A program made the position numbers and the translations under genes. Shown here in pieces: positions 17,069-25,740 of a DNA stretch of 64,000 nt. Each line of letters opens with the position of its first letter. Position 1 is the stretch's first letter. The notes beneath the pieces are model-generated. The model was not told the DNA's origin, did not search any database, and saw only the letters and a program-made list of their open reading frames with translations. Origin of the DNA: UBA7960 sp964348755 (GTDB lineage: Bacteria > Bacteroidota > Bacteroidia > Bacteroidales > UBA7960). The stretch lies in the NCBI GenBank assembly GCA_964348755.1, contig CAYGDW010000002.1, forward strand, positions 1 to 64,000, read 5' to 3'.

Positions 17069-20000
17069 ATGAAAAAAACACTAGGCCTCTTTTTCCTAAT
17101 GATGCTGGCCACTTTGGTGGTTGCTCAGGATATTACAGTTACCGGCCGGGTGACTTCGCGTGATGACGGAGGAACGCTTCCCGGTGTAAGTGTAATGATT
17201 TTAGGCACCCCCACCGGAACAGTTACCGACATTAACGGAAATTACTCCTTAGCCACTCGCATTGGTCAGACCCTTCGGTTTTCGTTTATAGGTATGACCA
17301 GCGTTGATGTGCCGGTAACAATGGCAGTAATCAATGTTCAGATGGACTATATCCTTACCGATCTGGATGAAGTTGTGGTTATCGGTTATGGTGTGCAAAG
17401 AAAAGCACTTTTGACCGGAGCCAATATCAATGTGTCGGGCGAGGATATTGCCGGACTTAACACTTCTTCAGTAATGGAAGCCCTTCAGGGAATTGCCCCG
17501 GGGGTAAGCATTATGCGAAACAGCGGAGCCCCCGGTGCAGGCACCCGGGTTACTATCAGGGGACAGGGAACCATTGGCAATTCTAGCCCATTGTATATCG
17601 TTGATGGGGTTGCTGTAGGAAATATTGACTTTTTAAATGCATCAGACATTCAGTCTATTGATGTATTGAAGGATGCTGCTTCCGCTGCCATCTACGGCTC
17701 GAGGGCTGCCAATGGTGTAATTCTGGTTACAACAAAAAAAGGCCGTAAAGGGGCAAAACCCTCTGTAACCTATGAATCGTATGTGGGTTTTCAGAATGTT
17801 TATAAAAACCTTACCCCGCTTAATGCACAGGAGTATATGTTTATAATGAACGAAGGCAGAACCAACGATGGATTGACACCATACAACTATCAGGCAATGC
17901 TTTTGAATAATACATATCTCAATGCAAACTTTCCTAATAACCTTGGCACCCAACTCGGGGAGTATGTATGGAACAAATTGCAAAACGGATGGGAAGGAAC
18001 CAATTGGATACATGAAATGAGCTACCGAAACGCCCCGGTTATTAACAATGCATTGAATATTACCGGAGCAAGCGACGATTTTGTTTATGCCATGGGGGTT
18101 TCTTATTTTGATCAGGCTGGTATCCTCGGTGGTAATATTACCGATGCTGGTATGAAGCGGCTTACTGCCAGGCTTAATACTGAGCTTGTTCTTTTTAAAA
18201 ATGATTATCACGACGTGGTTACAATTGGTGAAAATTTTATGTACACCAACACCGTAAACCGGTCGATAGGCACCGGCAATATTTATTGGAACGATCTGCA
18301 CAATGCCTTGGTTACCAATCCTTTGTTGCCTGCTTTTTGGGAGTCCTCTCCACACCCCATGGGTTTTACACCTACTATTGAAGGGGTTTCACTAAACCAG
18401 CACAATCCCGTTGCAGTTTTATTTAACAGGCATAACTATAACTGGGGCAAGGGCAACAGTATTACCGGTAATGTATTTGCTGTGGTTGAACCTATTAAAG
18501 ATTTAAAATTCAGGTCTTCATTTGGCATCAATACATGGTTTGGAAACTGGAGGTCGTGGACACCCACTTTCCAGTTGGCTACCTTGTACAATAATGCCAA
18601 CGATGCAGCACAGCAAAGTATGTATCAGGGCATTGACTATACCTGGACCAACACAGTTTCTTATGAATTTTCAATTGGCGACCACAGGCTAAGTATGCTG
18701 GCTGGTGGCGAAATGTTTAAAAACCAGCTTAATACCGAGCTAGGGGGCTGGAAAGCCAAAACCATTTTCGGTTTGCCCGACTATGCTTACCTTGACAATG
18801 TTAACCCTACGAGCATAAGCGAAATAAACACCTGGGGCCGCAACTGGGCCGCACAAGGTGGGGGTTTATTGTCTTACATAGGCAGGTTAACCTACAACTA
18901 CCAGGCAAAGTATATGTTCGATGCTACTTTCCGGGCTGACGGTTCCTCCAATTTTAAAAGGGGTAATCGCTGGGGGTACTTCCCCTCGTTTTCGGCAGGT
19001 TGGAATTTTACCGAAGAAGAATTTATGAAGGACCTCGATTGGATAAATTTCGGAAAATTGCGTGCAAGTTGGGGTCAGAATGGTAATCAAAGTATTCCTA
19101 ACTTTATTTACACCTCCAACATTACCTACAAACCGCAGGGTTATTATTTCGGACCCGATAAACTGGTTTCCTCGCCAACAGCTATTCCGGCCAATGTTCC
19201 CAATCCCGATGTAACCTGGGAAACATCTGAGCAGTTAAACTTTGGTTTGGATGCCCGCCTTTTGGACTGGAGGCTGGGTTTAACCCTTGATGTGTATAAC
19301 AAAAAAACCAAAGACTGGCTGGTTTTAGCCCCGATTCTTGGAACTGCAGGCGCCGGAGCTCCTTTTATTAATGGTGGCGATATCGAAAACCGTGGTATAG
19401 AAATGTCTCTGTCGTGGAATGATAATATCGGTGAATTCAGATATGGTGCTACAATTGCAGGTGCACACAACCGAAACGAAGTTACTCGCCTGGCCAATGC
19501 CGAAGGAATTATAACCGGACCAGGCCATGTATTATCACAGGGAACTTCTTATATTTCGCGCGTTCAGGTAGGATTTCCCATAGGTTTCTTTTATGGGTTC
19601 AGAACCGCAGGCTTGCTGCAAAACCAAGATGATGTGGATGCCTATGTTGGACCAACCGGACTACCATACTTCGAAGATCAGCGCCCGGGCGATGTAAGGT
19701 TTGTTGATATGAACGGCGATGGGGTTATTGATGAAAAGGACAAGGTAATGCTTGGCAACCCAAATCCCGACTTTGAACTGGGTATTCAATTGAATGCAGA
19801 GTATATGGGGTTCTTTGCAAATACTACACTGACCGGCAAATTTGGTATGCAGGTAATGCAGTCGTACCGCTCATTTGCCGACCAGTTTACGCAAAACTAC
19901 ACAACCCAGATTTTTGGTCGCTGGCACGGAGAGGGCACCTCAAACAGGATTCCACGTCTTAGCTCATCTTCGCACCGCAATACCAACTATATTTCTGACA

Positions 20001-20260
20001 TTTATATGCACGATGCCGACTACCTAAGGGTTAGTAACCTAACCATAGGATACAAGTTCGACAGGCTCCTCGGAAATGTAAACTGGATGCAGGCCGCTTC
20101 GATATATGTAACCTTCAATAACTTGTACACTTTTACAAATTATGACGGAATGGACCCCGAAATAAGGTTTGGTCATGATGCATCATGGGCCTCAGGCATT
20201 GACCTGGGTTTGTACCCCTTGCCGCGTACTGTAATGTTTGGCCTGAATGTTTCATTTTAA
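17069..20260 (+). CDS. SusC/RagA-family TonB-dependent outer-membrane transporter
   Basis: 1063 residues from the ATG at 17069; the frame extends back to 16934 but only this start gives a signal peptide (ending VVAQ). Order of domains: carboxypeptidase-regulatory-like domain (VTGRVTSRDDGGTLPGVSV), TonB box region (DEVVVIGYG), plug (PGVSIMRNSG through YGSRAANGVILVTTKKG), then the 22-strand barrel ending in the aromatic-terminated LNVSF. Imports oligosaccharides across the outer membrane with SusD as lid. The immediate SusD partner and nearby GH9/GH16/GH3 genes point to a beta-glucan ligand. Confidence 0.95.
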   Translation: MKKTLGLFFLMMLATLVVAQDITVTGRVTSRDDGGTLPGVSVMILGTPTGTVTDINGNYSLATRIGQTLRFSFIGMTSVDVPVTMAVINVQMDYILTDLDEVVVIGYGVQRKALLTGANINVSGEDIAGLNTSSVMEALQGIAPGVSIMRNSGAPGAGTRVTIRGQGTIGNSSPLYIVDGVAVGNIDFLNASDIQSIDVLKDAASAAIYGSRAANGVILVTTKKGRKGAKPSVTYESYVGFQNVYKNLTPLNAQEYMFIMNEGRTNDGLTPYNYQAMLLNNTYLNANFPNNLGTQLGEYVWNKLQNGWEGTNWIHEMSYRNAPVINNALNITGASDDFVYAMGVSYFDQAGILGGNITDAGMKRLTARLNTELVLFKNDYHDVVTIGENFMYTNTVNRSIGTGNIYWNDLHNALVTNPLLPAFWESSPHPMGFTPTIEGVSLNQHNPVAVLFNRHNYNWGKGNSITGNVFAVVEPIKDLKFRSSFGINTWFGNWRSWTPTFQLATLYNNANDAAQQSMYQGIDYTWTNTVSYEFSIGDHRLSMLAGGEMFKNQLNTELGGWKAKTIFGLPDYAYLDNVNPTSISEINTWGRNWAAQGGGLLSYIGRLTYNYQAKYMFDATFRADGSSNFKRGNRWGYFPSFSAGWNFTEEEFMKDLDWINFGKLRASWGQNGNQSIPNFIYTSNITYKPQGYYFGPDKLVSSPTAIPANVPNPDVTWETSEQLNFGLDARLLDWRLGLTLDVYNKKTKDWLVLAPILGTAGAGAPFINGGDIENRGIEMSLSWNDNIGEFRYGATIAGAHNRNEVTRLANAEGIITGPGHVLSQGTSYISRVQVGFPIGFFYGFRTAGLLQNQDDVDAYVGPTGLPYFEDQRPGDVRFVDMNGDGVIDEKDKVMLGNPNPDFELGIQLNAEYMGFFANTTLTGKFGMQVMQSYRSFADQFTQNYTTQIFGRWHGEGTSNRIPRLSSSSHRNTNYISDIYMHDADYLRVSNLTIGYKFDRLLGNVNWMQAASIYVTFNNLYTFTNYDGMDPEIRFGHDASWASGIDLGLYPLPRTVMFGLNVSF

Positions 20261-20272
20261 AAGATTACGACA

Positions 20273-22000
20273 ATGAGAAAACTAGTATATTTAATAGTTA
20301 CCGGTGCCATATTGTTTATCACTGGTTGCGAAGACTTCCTTGATACGAGAAACTTGTATCAGCAGGGGCTGGATAATTTCTACAAATCGCCAAAGGATAT
20401 ACAGGAGGCAATGGGGGGCGTATATAATGCATTGTACGTTTCGAACGTTCTGAGCGAAGAGCACCTGGCTGCAAATCTTCTGGCCGATTATATGTTTGGT
20501 GGCGGCGGCCCCGACGATATTACTGCCAAAAACATTGCCGCTTTCCTTGATCCGGCCGAAGACACCTATCGCGACCTATGGCGCGAAACCTACAATGGCG
20601 TCTTTAGAGCAAATGCCATAATTGAGGCAGTAGCTAAAAACGACTATTCAAAATTTTTTAATACTCCTCAGGAACTCACCAATTTTGTTAATACAACACT
20701 TGGTGAGGCTCATTTTATGAGAGGCTTCTTTATGTACAGGGCCGCAAGGTTTTTTGGAGGAATGCCTTTGATTCCAACAACCGATGCCCCTCGAAATGTA
20801 CCCCGGTCAACCTTTACCGAAACCTTCAGTCAAATTGCAGCCGACTTTAAAATGGCCGCCGAAACAATGCCTGCTATTCCGGCAAATACTATACCACTTG
20901 CTGAATACGGGCATGCCAACCGTTGGGTAGCCAAAGCCTACCTGGCACGCACATTTTTGTTCTATACCGGCTACATGACCAACATTGAAAAGACTCCTAC
21001 CACTGCAGTACCGCTTCCCGGAGGCGGAAACCTTTCTAAGGCTGAGGTTATTCAGCACCTTGAAGATATTAGAACTGCAAGTGGGTATGCCTTGGTACCC
21101 GATTTCAGAAACCTGTGGCCTTATTCTTATGTAAATACCAGTGCCAATCAGAATGTTTTACCCTGGGCTACCACAAATAACCTTAGTTGGGCGGGCCAGG
21201 ATGGGCATAACTCAAGAATTGGTACAGGCAACCCCGAAGTAATGTTTGCGCTCAGGTTTGCCTTCGGAAACTGGGGTTGGGATGGTGGCACCGGCCAGAA
21301 GTTCAATAACCGTATTCCACTGTATTTTGGAATCCGGGGCAATTCAATGATTCCATTCGGACAGGGATGGGGATGGGGCACGATACACCCTGCATTATTC
21401 AATGATTGGCCAAGTGCCGACCCTCGCAGGGAAGGTTCAATTCTGGTAATGGGCGAAGCAGCTCAGGGCACAGGAGGCTATGAAGCCAATAAAGGCGACC
21501 ACGAAACAGGCCTTTTTAACAAAAAATATACAACCCTGCAGCATGGTGGTGCCGATGGTGTAAAAGGTATGTTTTACTACATTTATGGCTGGTCGCATGG
21601 CGATCCTTTCCAGCTTTGGGCTGCCCAGGATTTCTTTTACCTCAGGTTTGCCGATGTACTGCTTATGCACTCAGAATTGACCGAAACAGCCACCGGAATG
21701 AACCTGGTTCGTGCAAGGGCCGGATTGGCACCTGTGACCTGGTCAATGGATAACCTCAAAAGGGAAAGACTTTATGAGTTTGCTTTCGAAGGTCTGCGAT
21801 GGTTTGACCTGGTTAGATGGGGCGATGTGGAAAATCCTGCTAACAACTATTTTTCCAGACCAGCAAACGTGTTTAACTCTGGGGTTGCTGCCGTGCATAC
21901 TGTTTCGTACCGCGCTGTAACCAAAGGGCTACTCCCCATACCTGAATCTGAAATACGCCTCTCCAACGGCGTTTATACCCAGAATCCCGGTTGGGAATAA
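20273..22000 (+). CDS. SusD/RagB-family surface glycan-binding lipoprotein
   Basis: 575 residues, lipobox ITGC (Cys19), TPR-like helices in the N-terminal half, and the SusD C-terminal signature RRERLYEFAFEG-like segment (KRERLYEFAFEGLRWFDLVR) near residue 505. It starts 12 bp after the SusC stop, the normal arrangement. It closes over the SusC barrel and binds the glycan on the cell surface. Many Trp residues in the loop-rich middle (about 300-370) would suit stacking on sugar rings. Confidence 0.95.
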   Translation: MRKLVYLIVTGAILFITGCEDFLDTRNLYQQGLDNFYKSPKDIQEAMGGVYNALYVSNVLSEEHLAANLLADYMFGGGGPDDITAKNIAAFLDPAEDTYRDLWRETYNGVFRANAIIEAVAKNDYSKFFNTPQELTNFVNTTLGEAHFMRGFFMYRAARFFGGMPLIPTTDAPRNVPRSTFTETFSQIAADFKMAAETMPAIPANTIPLAEYGHANRWVAKAYLARTFLFYTGYMTNIEKTPTTAVPLPGGGNLSKAEVIQHLEDIRTASGYALVPDFRNLWPYSYVNTSANQNVLPWATTNNLSWAGQDGHNSRIGTGNPEVMFALRFAFGNWGWDGGTGQKFNNRIPLYFGIRGNSMIPFGQGWGWGTIHPALFNDWPSADPRREGSILVMGEAAQGTGGYEANKGDHETGLFNKKYTTLQHGGADGVKGMFYYIYGWSHGDPFQLWAAQDFFYLRFADVLLMHSELTETATGMNLVRARAGLAPVTWSMDNLKRERLYEFAFEGLRWFDLVRWGDVENPANNYFSRPANVFNSGVAAVHTVSYRAVTKGLLPIPESEIRLSNGVYTQNPGWE

Positions 22001-22032
22001 TTGATTTTGTTTAACCCTTTAATCAAGCTAAG

Positions 22033-22851
22033 ATGAAAAGATTTAAAATATTAAGCCTTCTGATAGGCTCATTCTGTGTGTTTTTGGCTGCTTGTGAGCC
22101 AATTGAAGACAGGGATGTTCTTAAAAATAGTTTTGACCCTGACAAACTCGAACTCAGGGTGGTGCAATCTACCCCGGGGGGCAATAAATTGTCATTGCAA
22201 ATGCTTACCCCAGGTGTTGCCGGCTATTGGGATTATAATATTAACAAGGCATTTACCGATAGGGTAGAGGTTATTTACCCAATACCTGGCCAAAGTACGT
22301 TTACCTTTCATGTTACCACGGCATTCATGCCCAACAATAAACCCGCTGAGGTTCAGTATGTTTCAAAAAGCATAAATGTTCAGATAGACGTGCTTGACCA
22401 CGAACTTCCGCCTGCATATTATGCTTTGGTTGGTCAAAACCTGCAAGGCAAAACCTGGGTTTTTGATGGCGTTGGCGGCGATGGAAGGGTTTGGTGGGCT
22501 ATGGTTGCTCCCTACAACTGGCAGGAGCTTTGGTGGAATGCTGGTGGCGAATGTTGTCCACCATCCGATGTTAATGGCCGTATGACCTTCGACCTGAGCG
22601 GTGGAGCAAATTTTACTTATTTTGCAAGCCCCACTGCCAATGCAGTGGCTGGTACCAAGTGGGCATTTAATGCCGACTTTACCAGGCTTACCCTCACTGG
22701 CCCCGCAAATATTTTGGGCTCGGAAGGTGGAGGCGGTAACAACAGAAGTTTTGAGATAAAGACTTTAACTGCCAACAGGCTGGTACTTTATGTGCCAAAT
22801 GCCGCATGGGGTACAGGCTGGGTATGGGCATTCAAACCGCAATCTCTATAA
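22033..22851 (+). CDS. Surface lipoprotein, probable glycan-binding protein (SusE/SGBP-like position)
   Basis: 272 residues, lipobox LAAC (Cys21). The N-terminal part (about 35-130) looks like a PKD/Ig beta-sandwich. The C-terminal 140 residues are rich in Trp, Gly and Asn (GRVWWAMVAPYNWQELWWNAGG) and have a Cys-Cys pair, resembling a jelly-roll sugar-binding module. It follows SusD by 32 bp and is the last gene before the terminator, the usual place of an SGBP. The family was not recognised; the binding role is inferred from position and composition. Confidence 0.7.
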   Translation: MKRFKILSLLIGSFCVFLAACEPIEDRDVLKNSFDPDKLELRVVQSTPGGNKLSLQMLTPGVAGYWDYNINKAFTDRVEVIYPIPGQSTFTFHVTTAFMPNNKPAEVQYVSKSINVQIDVLDHELPPAYYALVGQNLQGKTWVFDGVGGDGRVWWAMVAPYNWQELWWNAGGECCPPSDVNGRMTFDLSGGANFTYFASPTANAVAGTKWAFNADFTRLTLTGPANILGSEGGGGNNRSFEIKTLTANRLVLYVPNAAWGTGWVWAFKPQSL

Positions 22852-22897
22852 GGTTTGTTTTAGTTGGTTTTAATTCGATTGGGTTAGTGTTTTAAAA

Positions 22898-22926
22898 AAG
22901 GAGGCTGTCTCATTGACAGCCTCCTT
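22898..22926 (+). terminator. Strong hairpin after the SusCD operon
   Basis: A perfect 12-bp stem (22898-22909 with 22915-22926) and a 5-nt loop, preceded by an A run and followed by TTAATTT. It is the likely end of the SusC-SusD-lipoprotein transcript. The rest of the gap to 23183 has no reading frame or repeat that I can support. Confidence 0.75.
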
Positions 22927-23183
22927 AATTTCTACAACTTAACAGAACTTCCAGGCCTGGTAAAGGGGCACCGCTCTGCCTGGTGTAACTATAATTGAAC
23001 GATTATGAGGTTGTTCCTGACAAAATTGATGTTCACTTTTTTAGCTATTGAATAATTAATATAGCACACGTCAACTTACTGAAAAGGAGAAATCCTTTGT
23101 CAAGGCATAAATCAACAGAAGAAAATTTCCTTGCCATTTTTAAATTTTCGGTAAGAATTGAAAATTTTTATGCAGGATAATAA

Positions 23184-23217
23184 AAACCGCCTGAAGGTAA
23201 TAACCTACCGGCGGTTT
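23184..23217 (-). terminator. Rho-independent terminator of the HU-SPOR/trmB/mrp operon
   Basis: AAACCGCC (23184-23191) pairs with GGCGGTTT (23210-23217), with a short inner AGGT/ACCT pairing. On the minus strand the stem is followed by a T-rich stretch (TTTTTATTAT). It lies 21 bp past the stop of the NifU-domain gene. Confidence 0.75.
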
Positions 23218-23238
23218 CTGGCAAAACCCTATAATTTT

Positions 23239-23484
23239 TTATATGGCTTCTACTGCTTTAATTTCCGGAATGGCTTTTTTCATGGCCTGTTCCACTCCGT
23301 TTTTTAGCGTCATGGTGCTCATGGGGCACGAGCCGCAAGCACCAAGCAGTTCAACGTTTACCACGTTGTCTTCGGTCAATTCAACAAAGCGGATATTGCC
23401 CCCATCGGCTTGAAGGTATGGACGGATCTGGTCAATAACATTTTCCACTTTTCTAATTAATTCGGCATTTTGGTTTTGAGACAT
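23239..23484 (-). CDS. NifU C-terminal-domain Fe-S scaffold protein
   Basis: 81 residues, only the NifU C-terminal (Nfu) domain. The CxxC cluster ligands are Cys50 and Cys53 (GACGSCPMS), preceded by the DGGNIRFV strand. Such proteins carry a 4Fe-4S cluster bridged between two subunits and hand it to target proteins. It lies 28 bp after mrp, another Fe-S carrier, so the pair forms a cluster-delivery unit. Last gene of the operon. Confidence 0.92.
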   Translation of the reverse strand: MSQNQNAELIRKVENVIDQIRPYLQADGGNIRFVELTEDNVVNVELLGACGSCPMSTMTLKNGVEQAMKKAIPEIKAVEAI

Positions 23485-23512
23485 TTCAAAAGGTTTATTA
23501 ATGAAACAATGT

Positions 23513-24616
23513 TTAATTTTCAGCAGTAATTATGGTTTTTGCCTGGGTCAGGCCGGCATTTGAAATAGAGATCTGGCGAGCCAGGTTTTCGGCAAGAGTC
23601 CTGAAGAAATCGCTGGCATGGCTATTAGGGTTGAGTGCGTCGGGCTTGCCCGAATCGCCCGATTCCCTGACCGACTCAATGATTGGAATTTGCCCAAGCA
23701 ACGGAAGGTTCAAGGCTTCGGCAAGGTTTTTTCCGCCATCTTTCCCAAAAATGTAATATTTGTTTTCGGGCAGCTCAGCCGGAGTAAACCAGGCCATATT
23801 TTCTACAATCCCTAAAACCGGAATGTTTATGTTTTCGTTCTTAAACATGTTAAGAGCTTTGCGGGCATCGGCAAGCGCTACTTCCTGGGGGGTGGTAACA
23901 ATCAAAGCGCCAGTAAGGGGAACGGTTTGCACAAGCGAAAGGTGTATATCGCCGGTGCCGGGAGGTAGGTCAATAATCATATAATCAAGTTCGCCCCATT
24001 CGGCCTCGGTAAAAAGCTGTTTTAAAGCGCCTGTTGCCATTGGCCCACGCCATATCAAAGCCCTCGATGCATCGACAAAAAAACCTATCGAAAGCAGCTT
24101 TACTCCGTACCTTACAAGCGGCAATACTTTGGTGTGTCCGTTTTTTTCGATGGCCTCAAGTTGTTGGTTTTGTGCATCGAACATTATCGGAACCGAAGGT
24201 CCGTAAATATCGGCATCGACCAGGGCGGTAGCAGCCCCCGACCGGGCCAGGGCAACTGCCAGGTTGGCCGCAATGGTCGATTTGCCTACTCCTCCTTTGC
24301 CACTGGCAATGGCCACAATGTTCTTTACGCCTTTTAGTAATGGTTCATCACTTTTTCTGGTACTGGTAACCCGCGAGGTAAGATTTACCTCTACCTGGGC
24401 CTGGCTGTCAACCAAATCGTGTATAGCCCTTATGCAGGCCCTTTTAATGCTGTCTTTCAGCGGGCACGATGGAGTGGTTAATACAACCGAAAACCTTACT
24501 GACATGCCTTCAATCTCTAAGTCGCGTATCATGCCCAGGCTTACCAGATCTTTCTTCAGATCAGGATCTATAACCTGCCCCAGGGCATTCAAAACCTGAT
24601 CGGTGGTTATGCTCAC
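23513..24616 (-). CDS. mrp: Mrp/NBP35-family Fe-S carrier ATPase (ApbC-like)
   Basis: 367 residues from GTG 24616, chosen because an AAGGA ribosome-binding sequence sits 4 nt before it; the frame remains open to 24703. N-terminal DUF59/MIP18 domain (about 1-80), then the deviant Walker A GKGGVGKST, the DLPPGTGDIHLS switch segment and the IVENMAW motif. A ParA-like ATPase that binds and transfers Fe-S clusters in the cytosol. The CxxC near the C-terminus seen in many homologues is not evident here. Downstream neighbour is the NifU-domain protein. Confidence 0.92.
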   Translation of the reverse strand: MSITTDQVLNALGQVIDPDLKKDLVSLGMIRDLEIEGMSVRFSVVLTTPSCPLKDSIKRACIRAIHDLVDSQAQVEVNLTSRVTSTRKSDEPLLKGVKNIVAIASGKGGVGKSTIAANLAVALARSGAATALVDADIYGPSVPIMFDAQNQQLEAIEKNGHTKVLPLVRYGVKLLSIGFFVDASRALIWRGPMATGALKQLFTEAEWGELDYMIIDLPPGTGDIHLSLVQTVPLTGALIVTTPQEVALADARKALNMFKNENINIPVLGIVENMAWFTPAELPENKYYIFGKDGGKNLAEALNLPLLGQIPIIESVRESGDSGKPDALNPNSHASDFFRTLAENLARQISISNAGLTQAKTIITAEN

Positions 24617-24699
24617 AATATCCTTATTTTTATTTAGACTTTGTAAAATTAATGCTTTTTTAAAAGCCCGAATTAAATTGGCCAGTGAAAAAGAGTACC

Positions 24700-25035
24700 T
24701 CAATGCTTTAATTCAATAGCGGGGTCCCAAAAAAAATTTCCGAAATTGACTATCTGGTTGTTTTCTATGGTTATTCCTTCCGACTCGAGCAATTGACTCA
24801 TTACCTGTGGTCCGCCAAACCAGTGCTTGCCGGTTAAAATGCCATTTCGGTTTACTACCCGGTGGGCGGGCACATACTCGGTGCATACGTGTGAGCTGTT
24901 CATGGCCCAGCCAACCATTCGGGCCGAACCCGAAGTGCCCAGGTATTTGGCAATGGCTCCATACGATGTAACCCTTCCGAAAGGTATTTGCCTTACTACG
25001 GTATAAACCTTACCAAAAAAATTGGAGTCGCTCAT
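24700..25035 (-). CDS. Alkyltransferase-like protein (ATL), MGMT fold without catalytic Cys
   Basis: 111 residues, only the DNA-binding C-terminal domain of O6-alkylguanine transferases. The active-site motif PCHR is PAHR here (Pro56-Ala57-His58-Arg59), so it cannot accept alkyl groups. The Arg finger (Arg39 in SARMVGWAM) and Tyr25 used to flip the damaged base are kept. ATL proteins bind O6-alkylguanine and pass it to nucleotide excision repair. It overlaps trmB by 4 bp (ATGA). Confidence 0.88.
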   Translation of the reverse strand: MSDSNFFGKVYTVVRQIPFGRVTSYGAIAKYLGTSGSARMVGWAMNSSHVCTEYVPAHRVVNRNGILTGKHWFGGPQVMSQLLESEGITIENNQIVNFGNFFWDPAIELKH

Positions 25036-25715
25036 ACCACTTTGTTTTTTAACGAGAAGCGAAGATATTTAATGGCAATTCCCTTCGATAGGAATTTTTT
25101 TTCGTAATGTGTTTGTGTCGTCTTTATTAATGGTTCATCAATGTTTTCTTTCGAATAGAGGTCGTGGGTTTCAAAAATAAGGAGGTGTCCAAGTTCGCTT
25201 ATTACATCAATTGTGTATTGAAACAATTCAGGGCTGTCAGTTTTTAGATGTATTGGGCTGCCAGGTTTGAGCAGTTTTTGGTAACGCAACAGAAACTCTG
25301 GCGAGGTAAGTCTTTTTCTGGTGCGCGACTGCTGCAATTGGGGATCAGGAAATGTAACCCATATCCCGGAAATCTCCTCAGGGGCAAAGAAGTAATTAAG
25401 CCTTTCGGCCTGGATTCTAAGAAAAGCAGCGTTGGTAATGCCTTTTTGCATGGCCTGGTTGGCTCCCATCCAAATTCTTTCGCCCTTTATATCAATACCT
25501 ATAAAGTTTAATTGCGGATATTTTCGGGCAAGGCCGATGGTATATTCGCCTTTGCCGCAGCCTATTTCAAGCACAATTGGGTTAAGGTTATTAAAAACCG
25601 ATTTATTCCAGTTTCCCTTAAAGGGGTGCTCTTCGACCGGATAACGGTCGTTTGGCTGAATCACGTTTGCGAAAGTGGCTATTTCGGCAAACCGTTTCAG
25701 TTTCTTTTTTCCCAC
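25032..25715 (-). CDS. trmB: tRNA (guanine-N7-)-methyltransferase
   Basis: 227 residues. SAM-dependent class I methyltransferase that makes m7G46 in tRNA. The SAM-binding motif is EIGCGKGEYTIGLA, followed by FIGIDIKGERIW, and the family signature VTFPDPQ lies in the middle, with the SPIHLKTD strand after it. It lies 25 bp after the HU-SPOR gene and overlaps the ATL gene, so all are probably one transcript. Confidence 0.93.
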   Translation of the reverse strand: MGKKKLKRFAEIATFANVIQPNDRYPVEEHPFKGNWNKSVFNNLNPIVLEIGCGKGEYTIGLARKYPQLNFIGIDIKGERIWMGANQAMQKGITNAAFLRIQAERLNYFFAPEEISGIWVTFPDPQLQQSRTRKRLTSPEFLLRYQKLLKPGSPIHLKTDSPELFQYTIDVISELGHLLIFETHDLYSKENIDEPLIKTTQTHYEKKFLSKGIAIKYLRFSLKNKVV

Positions 25716-25740
25716 GGTATAATCAAAACTTATTGTAAGG

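Noticed and set aside
24700..25035. Active methylguanine-DNA methyltransferase
   Set aside because: The catalytic Cys is Ala in PAHR, so the protein is an alkyltransferase-like protein.
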